Shown piece after piece: positions 1 through 6,376 of a stretch of 13,548 nt of DNA (the stretch's first letter is position 1; each line of letters opens with the position of its first letter). The notes beneath the pieces were generated by a model that was given only the letters and a program-made list of their open reading frames with translations, was not told the DNA's origin and did no database searches. The stretch comes from Peptoniphilaceae bacterium (GTDB lineage Bacteria > Bacillota > Clostridia > Tissierellales > Peptoniphilaceae), in assembly GCA_030152565.1 (NCBI GenBank), contig JASLJE010000033.1:1-13548 (forward strand), in the 5' to 3' direction. The position numbers and the translations under genes were made by a program.

Positions 1-1
1 A

Positions 2-334
2 GACCTTTTAACCCTATTCAAACACATAAACAAGATAGAGGTTATAAAAAATATTATAAGCTCTAAGGAAGTTATATTAAAGGCCAACGACTATAGAACT
101 GAAGATTTATATATGGAAAGTACCATCCTTGAAAACCAAGAGGCTGTAAGTGCTGGAATTCAAGCTGGCAAATCTGGTACTACAGACAAGGCAGGCCTTA
201 ATTGGATAACCTTTGTAAAAAAAGAAGGTAAGGAATATATAGTTATGAGCTTGGGCTCTAACTACAGGATAAATGCTAAATTAGGTAGAAAGCCTCAAAT
301 GGATGATAGCTTAAGAATGATAGAAAATATATAG
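2..334 (+). CDS. D-alanyl-D-alanine carboxypeptidase-like protein (serine type, S11 family), C-terminal part, 5' end outside the window
   Basis: This reading frame is open from base 2 to the TAG at 332-334, so it is the last 110 residues of a gene that begins before the window. The internal ATG at 113 is not a credible start because the frame and protein character continue upstream of it. The fragment carries KSGTTDKAG (fragment residues 57-65, Lys codon at 170). It resembles the KTG box of penicillin-binding D-Ala-D-Ala carboxypeptidases, where the usual surroundings are GIKTGYTxxAG followed by a strand of the GxxxIxVxLG kind; here that strand reads KEYIVMSLG. The family trims peptidoglycan stem peptides outside the membrane. 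The catalytic SxxK and SxN motifs would lie upstream and cannot be checked. The KSG variant keeps the Lys and Gly. A beta-lactamase relative is the main alternative. Confidence 0.68.
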   Translation, partial: DLLTLFKHINKIEVIKNIISSKEVILKANDYRTEDLYMESTILENQEAVSAGIQAGKSGTTDKAGLNWITFVKKEGKEYIVMSLGSNYRINAKLGRKPQMDDSLRMIENI

Positions 335-341
335 GTGGGAT

Positions 342-845
342 ATGAAAAAGAAATTTATAGTAGGACTTATTTTTCTAATGAGTTTGTCCTTTACAGGATG
401 TAAAAACCAAGTTTTTAAAACAGAGGCAGAAAGTCAGGTTCTAGCTGCCATGGACCAGGTTAAAAAAGGTGATTTAGACAAGATAGTAGCCCTATTTAAG
501 CTGGAGCCAGAAAAGGCAGAGGAAATAAAATCTAAATATGATGGTTTGAACAAAAAGCTTATTAAGACTTATTTTGAAGAGATAGACTATGTGGTAAAGG
601 AAGACTCTAGTGATGGTAACAAGGCTAAGGTAAATCTTTTTATCAAGTATAGGGACCCCAAGGGCCTTACTGACCTTTTAGACAAACACAGCCAAAGTCT
701 TTTATCAGACAAGGATCTTCTAAAGAAGGTAAAAAAGATAAGAGCAAATAAGGAAAAAGAAATAGAATTAGAACTTATAAAAGAAGGATCTAGATGGGTC
801 TTGGACGATAATCTTATCCTATCTTTTATCTCCCAAATAAATTAG
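342..845 (+). CDS. small lipoprotein of unknown function (first of a tandem pair)
   Basis: The gene encodes 167 residues. A positively charged start (MKKK), a hydrophobic stretch and Cys20 in SFTGC indicate a type II signal peptide and a membrane-anchored extracellular lipoprotein. Phe at -3 is an uncommon lipobox residue. The mature part is charged and probably alpha+beta. Its opening pattern, VLAAMDxxxxGDLDK, resembles the first helix of small NTF2-like/DUF4878- or DUF5105-type lipoprotein domains. The same pattern recurs in the next gene (VVMAFMDxxxDGDLEK), so the two look like diverged duplicates. The start is supported by GGTGGG just upstream, and the gene begins 7 nt after the carboxypeptidase stop, which suggests cotranscription. 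No catalytic motif is visible and the function is unknown. Confidence 0.8.
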   Translation: MKKKFIVGLIFLMSLSFTGCKNQVFKTEAESQVLAAMDQVKKGDLDKIVALFKLEPEKAEEIKSKYDGLNKKLIKTYFEEIDYVVKEDSSDGNKAKVNLFIKYRDPKGLTDLLDKHSQSLLSDKDLLKKVKKIRANKEKEIELELIKEGSRWVLDDNLILSFISQIN

Positions 846-861
846 GCCTAGGGCCTTTTTT
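844..861 (+). terminator. weak intrinsic terminator between the tandem lipoprotein genes
   Basis: AGGCC (844-848) pairs with GGCCT (852-856) across a three-base loop and is followed by a run of T. The stem is only 5 bp. GGCCTTT (852-858) can instead pair with AAAGGCC (867-873), a competing hairpin. Readthrough into the next lipoprotein gene is likely. Confidence 0.4.
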
Positions 862-907
862 GTTTTAAAGGCCAAATGTAGTAATATATTAAGAAGGGGG
901 CGGTTAA

Positions 908-1462
908 GTGAAGAAAACAAGGTGGATCTTTTTGTGGCTTGCTTGCTTGGTTATCATTAGTGGCTGTAGGCCTATGAAACTAAGTCAACCAGAAAAAGTA
1001 GTTATGGCCTTTATGGATAGTATGGTAGATGGTGATTTGGAAAAGACTATGGAATATATAAGTATAGACGATAAGGACTTTATGACCTATGCCAGAAGAT
1101 GGGGACTACCAGAAGGCTTGTTAGACAACAGGGACTATCTAAAAGAGATAAACCTAGCCCACATGGAAAACTTAAGCTATAGGTTGGAACTTATAAAAGA
1201 AGATAAGGATGGAGCTCTAGTAGCGGTCAAGGTAAACAGGAAGAACCTGGAAGACTTAGATGAGGATTTGAAAGAGCTAGTGAACAAGGAAAAACTAGAT
1301 GATGAAATAATTGAGACAATTATTGGAAAAATTAATTCAGTTAAGGACTATAAGGATCTGGACGGCCTTATAAGCCTAAAAAAAGAAGATAAAAATTACT
1401 ATATAGATTTTAAGGATAGGGAAAATATTAGGAATTTGAGAAGAATATTTTTTGAGGAGTAG
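908..1462 (+). CDS. small lipoprotein of unknown function (second of a tandem pair)
   Basis: The gene encodes 184 residues and starts with GTG at 908, preceded by the purine-rich site AAGAAGGGGGCGG (891-903). No better start lies in frame before the signal peptide. The N-terminus (KKTRW, hydrophobic stretch, lipobox ISGC with Cys20) marks a lipoprotein anchored on the outer face of the membrane. The mature part begins with a helix pattern shared with the preceding lipoprotein (VVMAFMDSMVDGDLEK). It then has a charged middle and a strand-like LVAVKV segment. The pair may bind a ligand or partner through an NTF2-like fold, but that is inference. The ADP-ribosylglycohydrolase gene follows after 3 nt, so the two are almost certainly cotranscribed. 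Function is unknown. Confidence 0.8.
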   Translation: MKKTRWIFLWLACLVIISGCRPMKLSQPEKVVMAFMDSMVDGDLEKTMEYISIDDKDFMTYARRWGLPEGLLDNRDYLKEINLAHMENLSYRLELIKEDKDGALVAVKVNRKNLEDLDEDLKELVNKEKLDDEIIETIIGKINSVKDYKDLDGLISLKKEDKNYYIDFKDRENIRNLRRIFFEE

Positions 1463-1465
1463 AAG

Positions 1466-2575
1466 ATGAGAGATATGGATAAGATACAGGCCTGTCTTAT
1501 GGGAGGGGCCTTGGGAGATAGTTTAGGCTATGCAGTTGAATTTTATAGCTTGGAAGAAATCAAAAGACTATATGGACCAGAAGGCATAAAGAATTTTAGA
1601 TTATTTGATAAAAAATCTATCATATCTGATGATACCCAAATGAGTCTTTTCACTGCCAATGGACTTTTACTGGCCCACACAAATAAGAACCTAAGAGATG
1701 AAGAGGTTGATTATGTAGACTATGTCTATGAGGCCTATAAGGATTGGCACAGGGGCCAGGTAGGCCTTCTAATGGATGATTTTGAAAGTGATTACTTTCT
1801 TTGTAACTACAGTTACCTAATAGAGCCTAGGCATCCAGGTAGGACTATTATGACCTCCTTACAAAATAACCCTAGGGGTGGAGATTTGGAAAATAGGATA
1901 AATGATAGTAAGGGATGTGGGACTATTATGAGAATGGCCCCAGTAGGCCTATTTTTCACAGAAGATGATTTTGAAGACTTGGACAAGGGAATTATGGAAA
2001 TATCTAGAGATATTAGTCTTTTAACCCATGGCCACGATTTGGCCTTTATTCCGTCTGCCATGTTTAGCCTGATCATAAATGGTTTGGTTAGGGGAGAAGA
2101 GGACCTGGATAAGCTGGTAGACCAGGCCTTGGAAAAAACCCTGGACTTTTTCTCTGCCAGTGAAGAAATTTCATATTTTGAAGACAAGATAAGGCTTGCT
2201 ATTTCCCTAGCAGGTGAGGAAGAGGATGATATTTTGGCCATAGAGAAATTGGGCCAGGGCTGGGTGGCAGAAGAAACTCTAGCCATAGCTCTTTATGTAA
2301 GCTTAAAGTATAGGGATGATTTTAGAAAGGCCCTACAGGTATCAGTAAATCACGATGGAGACAGTGACTCAACAGGGGCTATTACAGGTAATATTCTAGG
2401 GGCCTATTTGGGAATGAGAAAGGTCTTTATGGGCTTTGACCTATCCATGCTAGAAGGCTATGATCTGATTTTTGAACTTGGAAAAGACCTGACAATGAGG
2501 TATCCTTTAAATGAAAATTATGATGTAAAATGGGTTATGAAATATCTCTTGGCCAACTATGGTTATGGCTTTTAG
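1466..2575 (+). CDS. ADP-ribosylglycohydrolase family protein
   Basis: The 369-residue protein has the family's hallmarks. These are the N-terminal GGALGDSLGYAVEF (13-26), the metal-binding SDDT (54-57, usually TDDT), a central GCGTIMRMAPVGLFF, LTHGHDLAF, and the C-terminal NHDGDSDSTGAITGNILGA with Asp299 and Asp301. In this family (DraG, ARH and relatives) these acidic residues hold two magnesium ions and the enzyme removes ADP-ribose from arginine, serine or small-molecule acceptors. All the key acidic residues appear present, so it is probably active, though the acceptor cannot be told from sequence. It is cytoplasmic, with no signal peptide. GAGGAG at 1454-1459 supports the ATG at 1466 over the one at 1475. 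No NAD-dependent ADP-ribosyltransferase partner is visible. The cotranscribed lipoproteins are its only close neighbours, an uncommon pairing. Confidence 0.88.
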   Translation: MRDMDKIQACLMGGALGDSLGYAVEFYSLEEIKRLYGPEGIKNFRLFDKKSIISDDTQMSLFTANGLLLAHTNKNLRDEEVDYVDYVYEAYKDWHRGQVGLLMDDFESDYFLCNYSYLIEPRHPGRTIMTSLQNNPRGGDLENRINDSKGCGTIMRMAPVGLFFTEDDFEDLDKGIMEISRDISLLTHGHDLAFIPSAMFSLIINGLVRGEEDLDKLVDQALEKTLDFFSASEEISYFEDKIRLAISLAGEEEDDILAIEKLGQGWVAEETLAIALYVSLKYRDDFRKALQVSVNHDGDSDSTGAITGNILGAYLGMRKVFMGFDLSMLEGYDLIFELGKDLTMRYPLNENYDVKWVMKYLLANYGYGF

Positions 2576-2870
2576 TTAATCTTTTGACAATACTAGATTT
2601 TTATTTGGACATAGTATATAATATGAATGTATCGTATGAGTCGTACATATTAATTACATAAAGGCCACGATACAGGATTATATGATGTAAGTTAGATACT
2701 ATAAGTATTCTCCTTCCATCCTAATAATACTACAACGCATTTGATTTCGAAAAATTATAAGTTATGTTCAGTAAAGAGTAAATATTGTTAAGAAATTGAT
2801 TGTAGTTGACATACAATTGAGTATATACATATTTTATATCATATGATCCAATAGAAGACTTTTCAGTCTT
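2576..2870. other. gene-free AT-rich stretch between convergent genes, possible small RNA or decayed element
   Basis: No credible coding frame with a ribosome-binding site is visible. The stretch holds two perfect TTGACA hexamers (2584-2589 and 2806-2811) and a TATAAT (2617-2622). The first hexamer is 27 bp from the TATAAT, too far for a normal promoter. TGTATCGT (2628-2635) can pair perfectly with ACGATACA (2667-2674), and AATGTA/TACATATT arms lie inside the same region. A plus-strand terminator closes the stretch. A short RNA or a long 3' leader of the upstream gene are both possible. Confidence 0.4.
2806..2835 (+). promoter_or_regulatory. possible sigma-A promoter, plus strand
   Basis: TTGACA (2806-2811) and TATTTT (2830-2835) are separated by 18 bp. 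The -35 element is perfect and the -10 is weak. A transcript from here would meet the terminator at 2851-2880 almost at once, so its purpose is unclear and it may be fortuitous. Confidence 0.25.
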
Positions 2871-2880
2871 CTATTTTTTT
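2851..2880 (+). terminator. strong intrinsic terminator, plus-strand orientation
   Basis: ATAGAAGAC (2851-2859) pairs perfectly with GTCTTCTAT (2866-2874) across a six-base loop, and T runs to 2880. On the minus strand no T tract follows, so it terminates plus-strand RNA. The 3' arm contains the stop codon (2871-2873) of the convergent hydrolase gene. It probably ends transcripts from the ADP-ribosylglycohydrolase operon or from the intergenic stretch. Confidence 0.75.
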
Positions 2881-3860
2881 GCCTTTTTAAAGTAGAGGCA
2901 GGAATCTTTTTTAATCTGGTCAACCAGGCCTTTATTTTTTAAATAGTCTAGGTGGGCCATAGTTTCTCCTGTTGCAAACCATTTTTGAGAGGGTGGAAAA
3001 TTATAGTAGTTATTTTCTTTTATTCTCCAAGATATTTTTGATGATATTTCTTCTACTGTTAAAAGATCCTCACCAAGGGCATCTAGGATTTCTAAATTCC
3101 TTTCTCTGTGGTGGTCTTGAATCTGTCTAGTTCTTTCCTTAGGATTATCAATTATTCTTCTATGGGCAGGAAAGATATATTCTATATCTAGGTTGTGGAT
3201 CCTATCTAGACTTTCCAGGTAGGCTGCTAGCATATCACCGTATTCAAAACCCCAAAAGGTTATATTGGGAGTTATTGGGTCTAAAACCAGATCTCCGCCA
3301 AAGAATATTTTCTTTTTCTCATCATAAAGGGCCAGGTGGCCTGGCGTATGGCCTGGAAGGATTAAAACCTTAAAGTTATAAGTGGAGAAGTTAAGTTCAT
3401 CTCCATCCTTAAGGCCTATAAAGTCAATTTCTTCTTTTAGTCCAAAGACATAGCCAGGATGGTTTTCTAGAGTGACCTCATTTTCATCCATGCCAAATAG
3501 TTTTCTCTGGTCTAGAATATCCTGCCAATTTTCCTTCTGACTATAAAGATTAATCATATCTCCATCAAGCTGACTGGCGTAGATAGGCCTTTTTCTAGCC
3601 TGGAAAAGATGGGCCAGGCCAACGTGGTCAGAATGAAGGTGGGTTAAGACTAGGCTTGATTGATCTAGGTCAATATCCAACTCTTCAAGGGCTTTCAAAA
3701 AATCCTCCCTACTTTCCTTTCTATTAAAACCGCTGTCAATTATAAGCCCCTTTCTTCCATCCTTTATAAGATAGGAGTGAAGGATCTTTAGGGGGCTATC
3801 AGGAAGTCTTACCTCTATCTGATAAATATTTTCATATACTTTATTTATTGTACTTGTCAT
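2871..3860 (-). CDS. metallo-beta-lactamase-fold hydrolase with C-terminal winged helix
   Basis: The 329-residue cytoplasmic protein has the metal-binding motif THLHSDHVG with His74, His76, Asp78 and His79. It also has PGHTPGH (His171), FGGD (Asp190) and a C-terminal PAHRR (His233), a complete dinuclear zinc site of the glyoxalase II/RNase Z-like superfamily. After about residue 255 comes a helical tail typical of the winged-helix domain attached to LACTB2-like and related hydrolases. It includes the TGETMAHLDYLKNKGLV segment. Substrates in this group include thioesters, lactones and RNA, so the reaction is not assignable. The start ATG (3858-3860, reverse strand) follows a GGAGGA site at 3864-3869. 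It is a single-gene unit between a divergent exporter operon and a convergent gene-free region. I see no terminator of its own downstream. Confidence 0.87.
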   Translation of the reverse strand: MTSTINKVYENIYQIEVRLPDSPLKILHSYLIKDGRKGLIIDSGFNRKESREDFLKALEELDIDLDQSSLVLTHLHSDHVGLAHLFQARKRPIYASQLDGDMINLYSQKENWQDILDQRKLFGMDENEVTLENHPGYVFGLKEEIDFIGLKDGDELNFSTYNFKVLILPGHTPGHLALYDEKKKIFFGGDLVLDPITPNITFWGFEYGDMLAAYLESLDRIHNLDIEYIFPAHRRIIDNPKERTRQIQDHHRERNLEILDALGEDLLTVEEISSKISWRIKENNYYNFPPSQKWFATGETMAHLDYLKNKGLVDQIKKDSCLYFKKAKK

Positions 3861-3889
3861 ATTTTCCTCCTTTTCTATATTTTAGCATA

Positions 3890-3918
3890 TTGTAAATGTG
3901 AAATAATTATTATATACT
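3890..3918 (+). promoter_or_regulatory. sigma-A-like promoter of the ABC-2 exporter operon
   Basis: TTGTAA (3890-3895) and TATACT (3913-3918) are separated by exactly 17 bp and sit about 55 bp before the exporter ATPase start. The minus-strand gene must also be transcribed from this 112-bp gap. I could not find a convincing -35/-10 pair for it. Confidence 0.5.
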
Positions 3919-3972
3919 GACTAGGAATGGTTATTTTCAAAAATAGTCATAGCTTACCTATAAGGAGGTATT

Positions 3973-4881
3973 ATGATATTAGAAGTAAAGAATATCAATA
4001 AAAGCTTTGATGGAAAACATATTTTAAGAGATGTTTCCTTTAAGGTTGAATCAAATAGAGCCATGGGTTTTTTAGGCCGAAATGGGGCTGGAAAAACTAC
4101 TACTATAAGAACTCTGATGAATGTCTTTGAAGCAGACAGTGGAGAAATCTTATTAGATGGTAAAAAATTTGTTAGAAAGAATGAAAGAGTGGGCTACCTA
4201 CCAGAAGAAAGAGGTATGTATGGAAAAATTAAGATTGTAGACCAATTAGCCTATTTTGGACAACTAAAGGGAATGGATAAGAAGGATGCTAGAAAGTCTG
4301 CCCTAGACTGGCTTTCCTATATGGGGCTGGAAGATAGGGCCAAGGATAATATGGATACCCTGTCCAAGGGAAACCAACAAAAGGTTCAAATTATCCAGGC
4401 CATAATCGACAATCCAGACATTTTAATCTTGGATGAGCCCTTCAGTGGTTTGGACCCAGTAAACTCTCAAGTCCTTAAGGATCTTATCCATGACTTTATA
4501 AAAAAGGGCAAGCTAGTTATATTTTCATCCCATCAAATGGGTTATGTTGAAGAGTTTTGCGATGACATAGCCTTGATTAAGGAAGGGGAAATAATCCTAA
4601 GTGGAAACCTTGATAAGATAAAAAAAGACTATGGAAAAAACAAGTATAGGGTGAGAGTTGATAAGAGAGAAGACTTTTTAGCCAAGGCTGAAAATTTAGC
4701 TTGGTTATCTTATAGTGAAGATAAAAAATCTTTTATAGTTGATTTGGAAGATAAAACTGCCAATGAATTTTTAGACTATTTAATAGAAGAAGATATGCAG
4801 ATAGAATTGTTCTCCAGCTATGAGCCTTCCCTGGAAGAAATATTTGTTATAGAAGACAGACTATATGAGGAGGGAAGATGA
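3973..4881 (+). CDS. ABC-2 type transporter ATP-binding protein (NatA-like)
   Basis: The 302-residue ATPase has Walker A GRNGAGKTT (35-43), the signature LSKGN (130-134), Walker B ILILDEP with Asp154/Glu155, the D-loop SGLDP and the switch His187 in SSHQ. The signature has K for the usual G (LSGGQ), as is common in NatA-type and COG4152-like ATPases. A C-terminal extension of about 80 residues resembles the DUF4162-type regulatory tail of such exporters. It would sit on the inner face and drive the permease encoded next, whose start overlaps this stop by 4 nt (ATGA), so the two are translationally coupled. TAAGGAGG just upstream supports the start. Substrate is unknown. NatAB in Bacillus exports sodium, but drugs, peptides or lipids are equally possible. 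Confidence 0.9.
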   Translation: MILEVKNINKSFDGKHILRDVSFKVESNRAMGFLGRNGAGKTTTIRTLMNVFEADSGEILLDGKKFVRKNERVGYLPEERGMYGKIKIVDQLAYFGQLKGMDKKDARKSALDWLSYMGLEDRAKDNMDTLSKGNQQKVQIIQAIIDNPDILILDEPFSGLDPVNSQVLKDLIHDFIKKGKLVIFSSHQMGYVEEFCDDIALIKEGEIILSGNLDKIKKDYGKNKYRVRVDKREDFLAKAENLAWLSYSEDKKSFIVDLEDKTANEFLDYLIEEDMQIELFSSYEPSLEEIFVIEDRLYEEGR

Positions 4882-6122
4882 GAAATTTTAAGATAATATT
4901 TAATTTTGAGCTAAAAAATATTTTAAATGCCAAGAGTTTTAGGGTGGCAACATCAATAATTCTTTTAGTCATTCTAGCCTTGACCTTTGCACCTAGAATT
5001 ATGGGAGATGACAAGACTGATCTAAGTCAGATGCTACCCTTTGAAGGCGAAGAGGAGGCTGAAGAGATAAGTTGGCCTAAGGAAGACTATGGCCTTTATT
5101 TAGATCCTAGCCTGGACAAGGAAAAATTCGACTTTAAGGAAAAGTTTACAGCCTATAATAGTCTGGAAGACCTAAAGGCTGATGTGGAAAAAGAAGATAT
5201 AAGATTTGGGCTTTACCTAGAGTCCTTAGAAGATATGAAAATTTTCACCAATGACTTGGAAACAGAAGACATATCCCATGTGGTAGAAAATGAAATTAAC
5301 ACTAGAAGAAGGGAAAACTTTGCCAGTGAAAACAATATAAGCCTGGAAAAGCTAGATGCCTATACAGGTATTTCCATGACCAAGGACTATGAAAAGTTTG
5401 GCAAGGATGGTATATCAGGTTATATAATGTCCTTTTCAGGTTTAATGATTATTTATTTTCTAATCATATTTTATGGATCTAATGTGGCAACATCAGTAGC
5501 CAGAGAGAAAAATGATAGGACCATGGAGCTTCTAATAACTAATACTAGCCCAGACTCTTTAATCTGGGGAAAGGTTTTAGCTAATTCACTAGTTAGTATA
5601 GGAAACATTATCTTGATGATCCTGGTTGCTTATTTAGGCTTTACTATAAATAAGGCCTATTATCCAAGTGGACTATTAACTCTTCTAGTAGATAATATCA
5701 ACCTATCTCAAGTCTTGGTCTATCTGTCCTATGGAATTTTAGGTACTATTTTGTACTACTTCCTATTTGCAGCAGTTGGTGCCTTGGTTAATAAGGTTGA
5801 AGAGGTATCAGGAGCTGTTGGGCCTATAACCTTCCTTATAGTTATAGCCTTTCTAGTTACTAATACTGGAATGAACATGCCAAATTCTACCATGATGAAG
5901 GTGGCATCTCTATTTCCTTTTTCATCTCCTATGGCCATGTTTGTTAGATATGCCCTTACAGGAGTTGCTAGGGGACAAGTATTTCTAGGTTTGGCTATTT
6001 TAGCCTTGACAACTCTTTTAATGGCTAAACTAGCTATAAAGATTTACAGGATGGGAACCTTAAACTATGGAAACAAGATGAGTTTCACCAAGGCTGTTAA
6101 AAAAGCCATATTTAATAAATAG
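4878..6122 (+). CDS. ABC-2 type transporter permease (NatB-like)
   Basis: The 414-residue membrane protein has one hydrophobic segment near residues 20-38. A large hydrophilic, very acidic external loop follows (about 40-175). Five or so further membrane segments occupy about 180-395. This is the arrangement of ABC-2/NatB permeases (COG1668). The segment after the second membrane helix, VAREKNDRTMELLITNT, matches the conserved coupling region of this family, usually REKExGTxExLLxTP. It pairs with the ATPase encoded immediately before it, with a 4-nt overlap. The short basic C-terminus is cytoplasmic. The acidic loop (EGEEEAEE near residue 56) could face an external cation or partner, but that is speculation. 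Confidence 0.87.
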   Translation: MRNFKIIFNFELKNILNAKSFRVATSIILLVILALTFAPRIMGDDKTDLSQMLPFEGEEEAEEISWPKEDYGLYLDPSLDKEKFDFKEKFTAYNSLEDLKADVEKEDIRFGLYLESLEDMKIFTNDLETEDISHVVENEINTRRRENFASENNISLEKLDAYTGISMTKDYEKFGKDGISGYIMSFSGLMIIYFLIIFYGSNVATSVAREKNDRTMELLITNTSPDSLIWGKVLANSLVSIGNIILMILVAYLGFTINKAYYPSGLLTLLVDNINLSQVLVYLSYGILGTILYYFLFAAVGALVNKVEEVSGAVGPITFLIVIAFLVTNTGMNMPNSTMMKVASLFPFSSPMAMFVRYALTGVARGQVFLGLAILALTTLLMAKLAIKIYRMGTLNYGNKMSFTKAVKKAIFNK

Positions 6123-6124
6123 AA

Positions 6125-6150
6125 AAGAGCAAGCCTTGCTTGCTTTTTTT
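6125..6150 (+). terminator. intrinsic terminator of the ABC-2 exporter operon
   Basis: AGCAAGC (6128-6134) pairs perfectly with GCTTGCT (6138-6144) across a CTT loop and is followed by seven T (6144-6150). An A-rich stretch before the stem lengthens it through A-T pairs. It begins 2 nt after the permease stop codon. Confidence 0.85.
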
Positions 6151-6250
6151 ATTTTATAGTATAAAAATTAACAAATGAATGTGTAAAAAATGTAATATTT
6201 AGCCTAAAATAAATTTTCTTATAAAATAATAAAATTCCAGAATATAAGTG

Positions 6251-6306
6251 AATACTTCGTCGAAAAATTTATTTATTGAATAAGTATTAAAATGGGTAAA
6301 AATACT
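6251..6306. repeat. AATACTT/AAGTATT inverted repeats upstream of the reductase promoter
   Basis: AATACTT (6251-6257), AAGTATT (6282-6288) and AATACT (6301-6306) form alternating inverted copies just upstream of the likely -35 of the reductase gene. The arms are short and AT-rich. They may be operators or chance. Confidence 0.3.
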
Positions 6307-6317
6307 AAAAATTGACC

Positions 6318-6346
6318 TTGAAGATTGTTATATTTTTTGCTAATAT
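6318..6346 (+). promoter_or_regulatory. extended -10 promoter of the flavin reductase gene
   Basis: TTGAAG (6318-6323) lies 17 bp before TAATAT (6341-6346), and TGC immediately before the -10 gives the extended -10 form TGnTAATAT. The start point would be near 6353, about 24 nt before the ATG. AAGGAGGA (6365-6372) is a near-perfect ribosome-binding site 4 nt before the ATG. Confidence 0.6.
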
Positions 6347-6376
6347 CAGTAATGTTCAATAAATAAGGAGGATGTT

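Noticed and set aside
113..334. A separate 73-residue gene starting at ATG 113
   Set aside because: The frame is open back to base 2 with continuous protein character, and no ribosome-binding site precedes the ATG. It is the end of a longer gene.
1813..2286. Minus-strand open frame inside the ADP-ribosylglycohydrolase gene
   Set aside because: Low-complexity Ser-rich translation typical of an antisense shadow. The plus-strand frame has conserved family motifs.
2584..2622. TTGACA and TATAAT as a promoter pair
   Set aside because: The spacing is 27 bp, well outside the working range for sigma-A promoters, and no alternative -10 at 16-18 bp is acceptable.
3874..3902. Minus-strand TTCACA/TATAGA pair (17-bp spacer) as promoter of the hydrolase gene
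   Set aside because: The transcript would start within the ribosome-binding site just before the ATG, leaving no usable leader.
6198..6208. TTTAGCCTAAA palindrome resembling the core of a DtxR-type metal box
   Set aside because: Only the inner core matches. It lies about 110 bp before the likely -35 of the reductase, and short AT-rich palindromes arise often by chance here.
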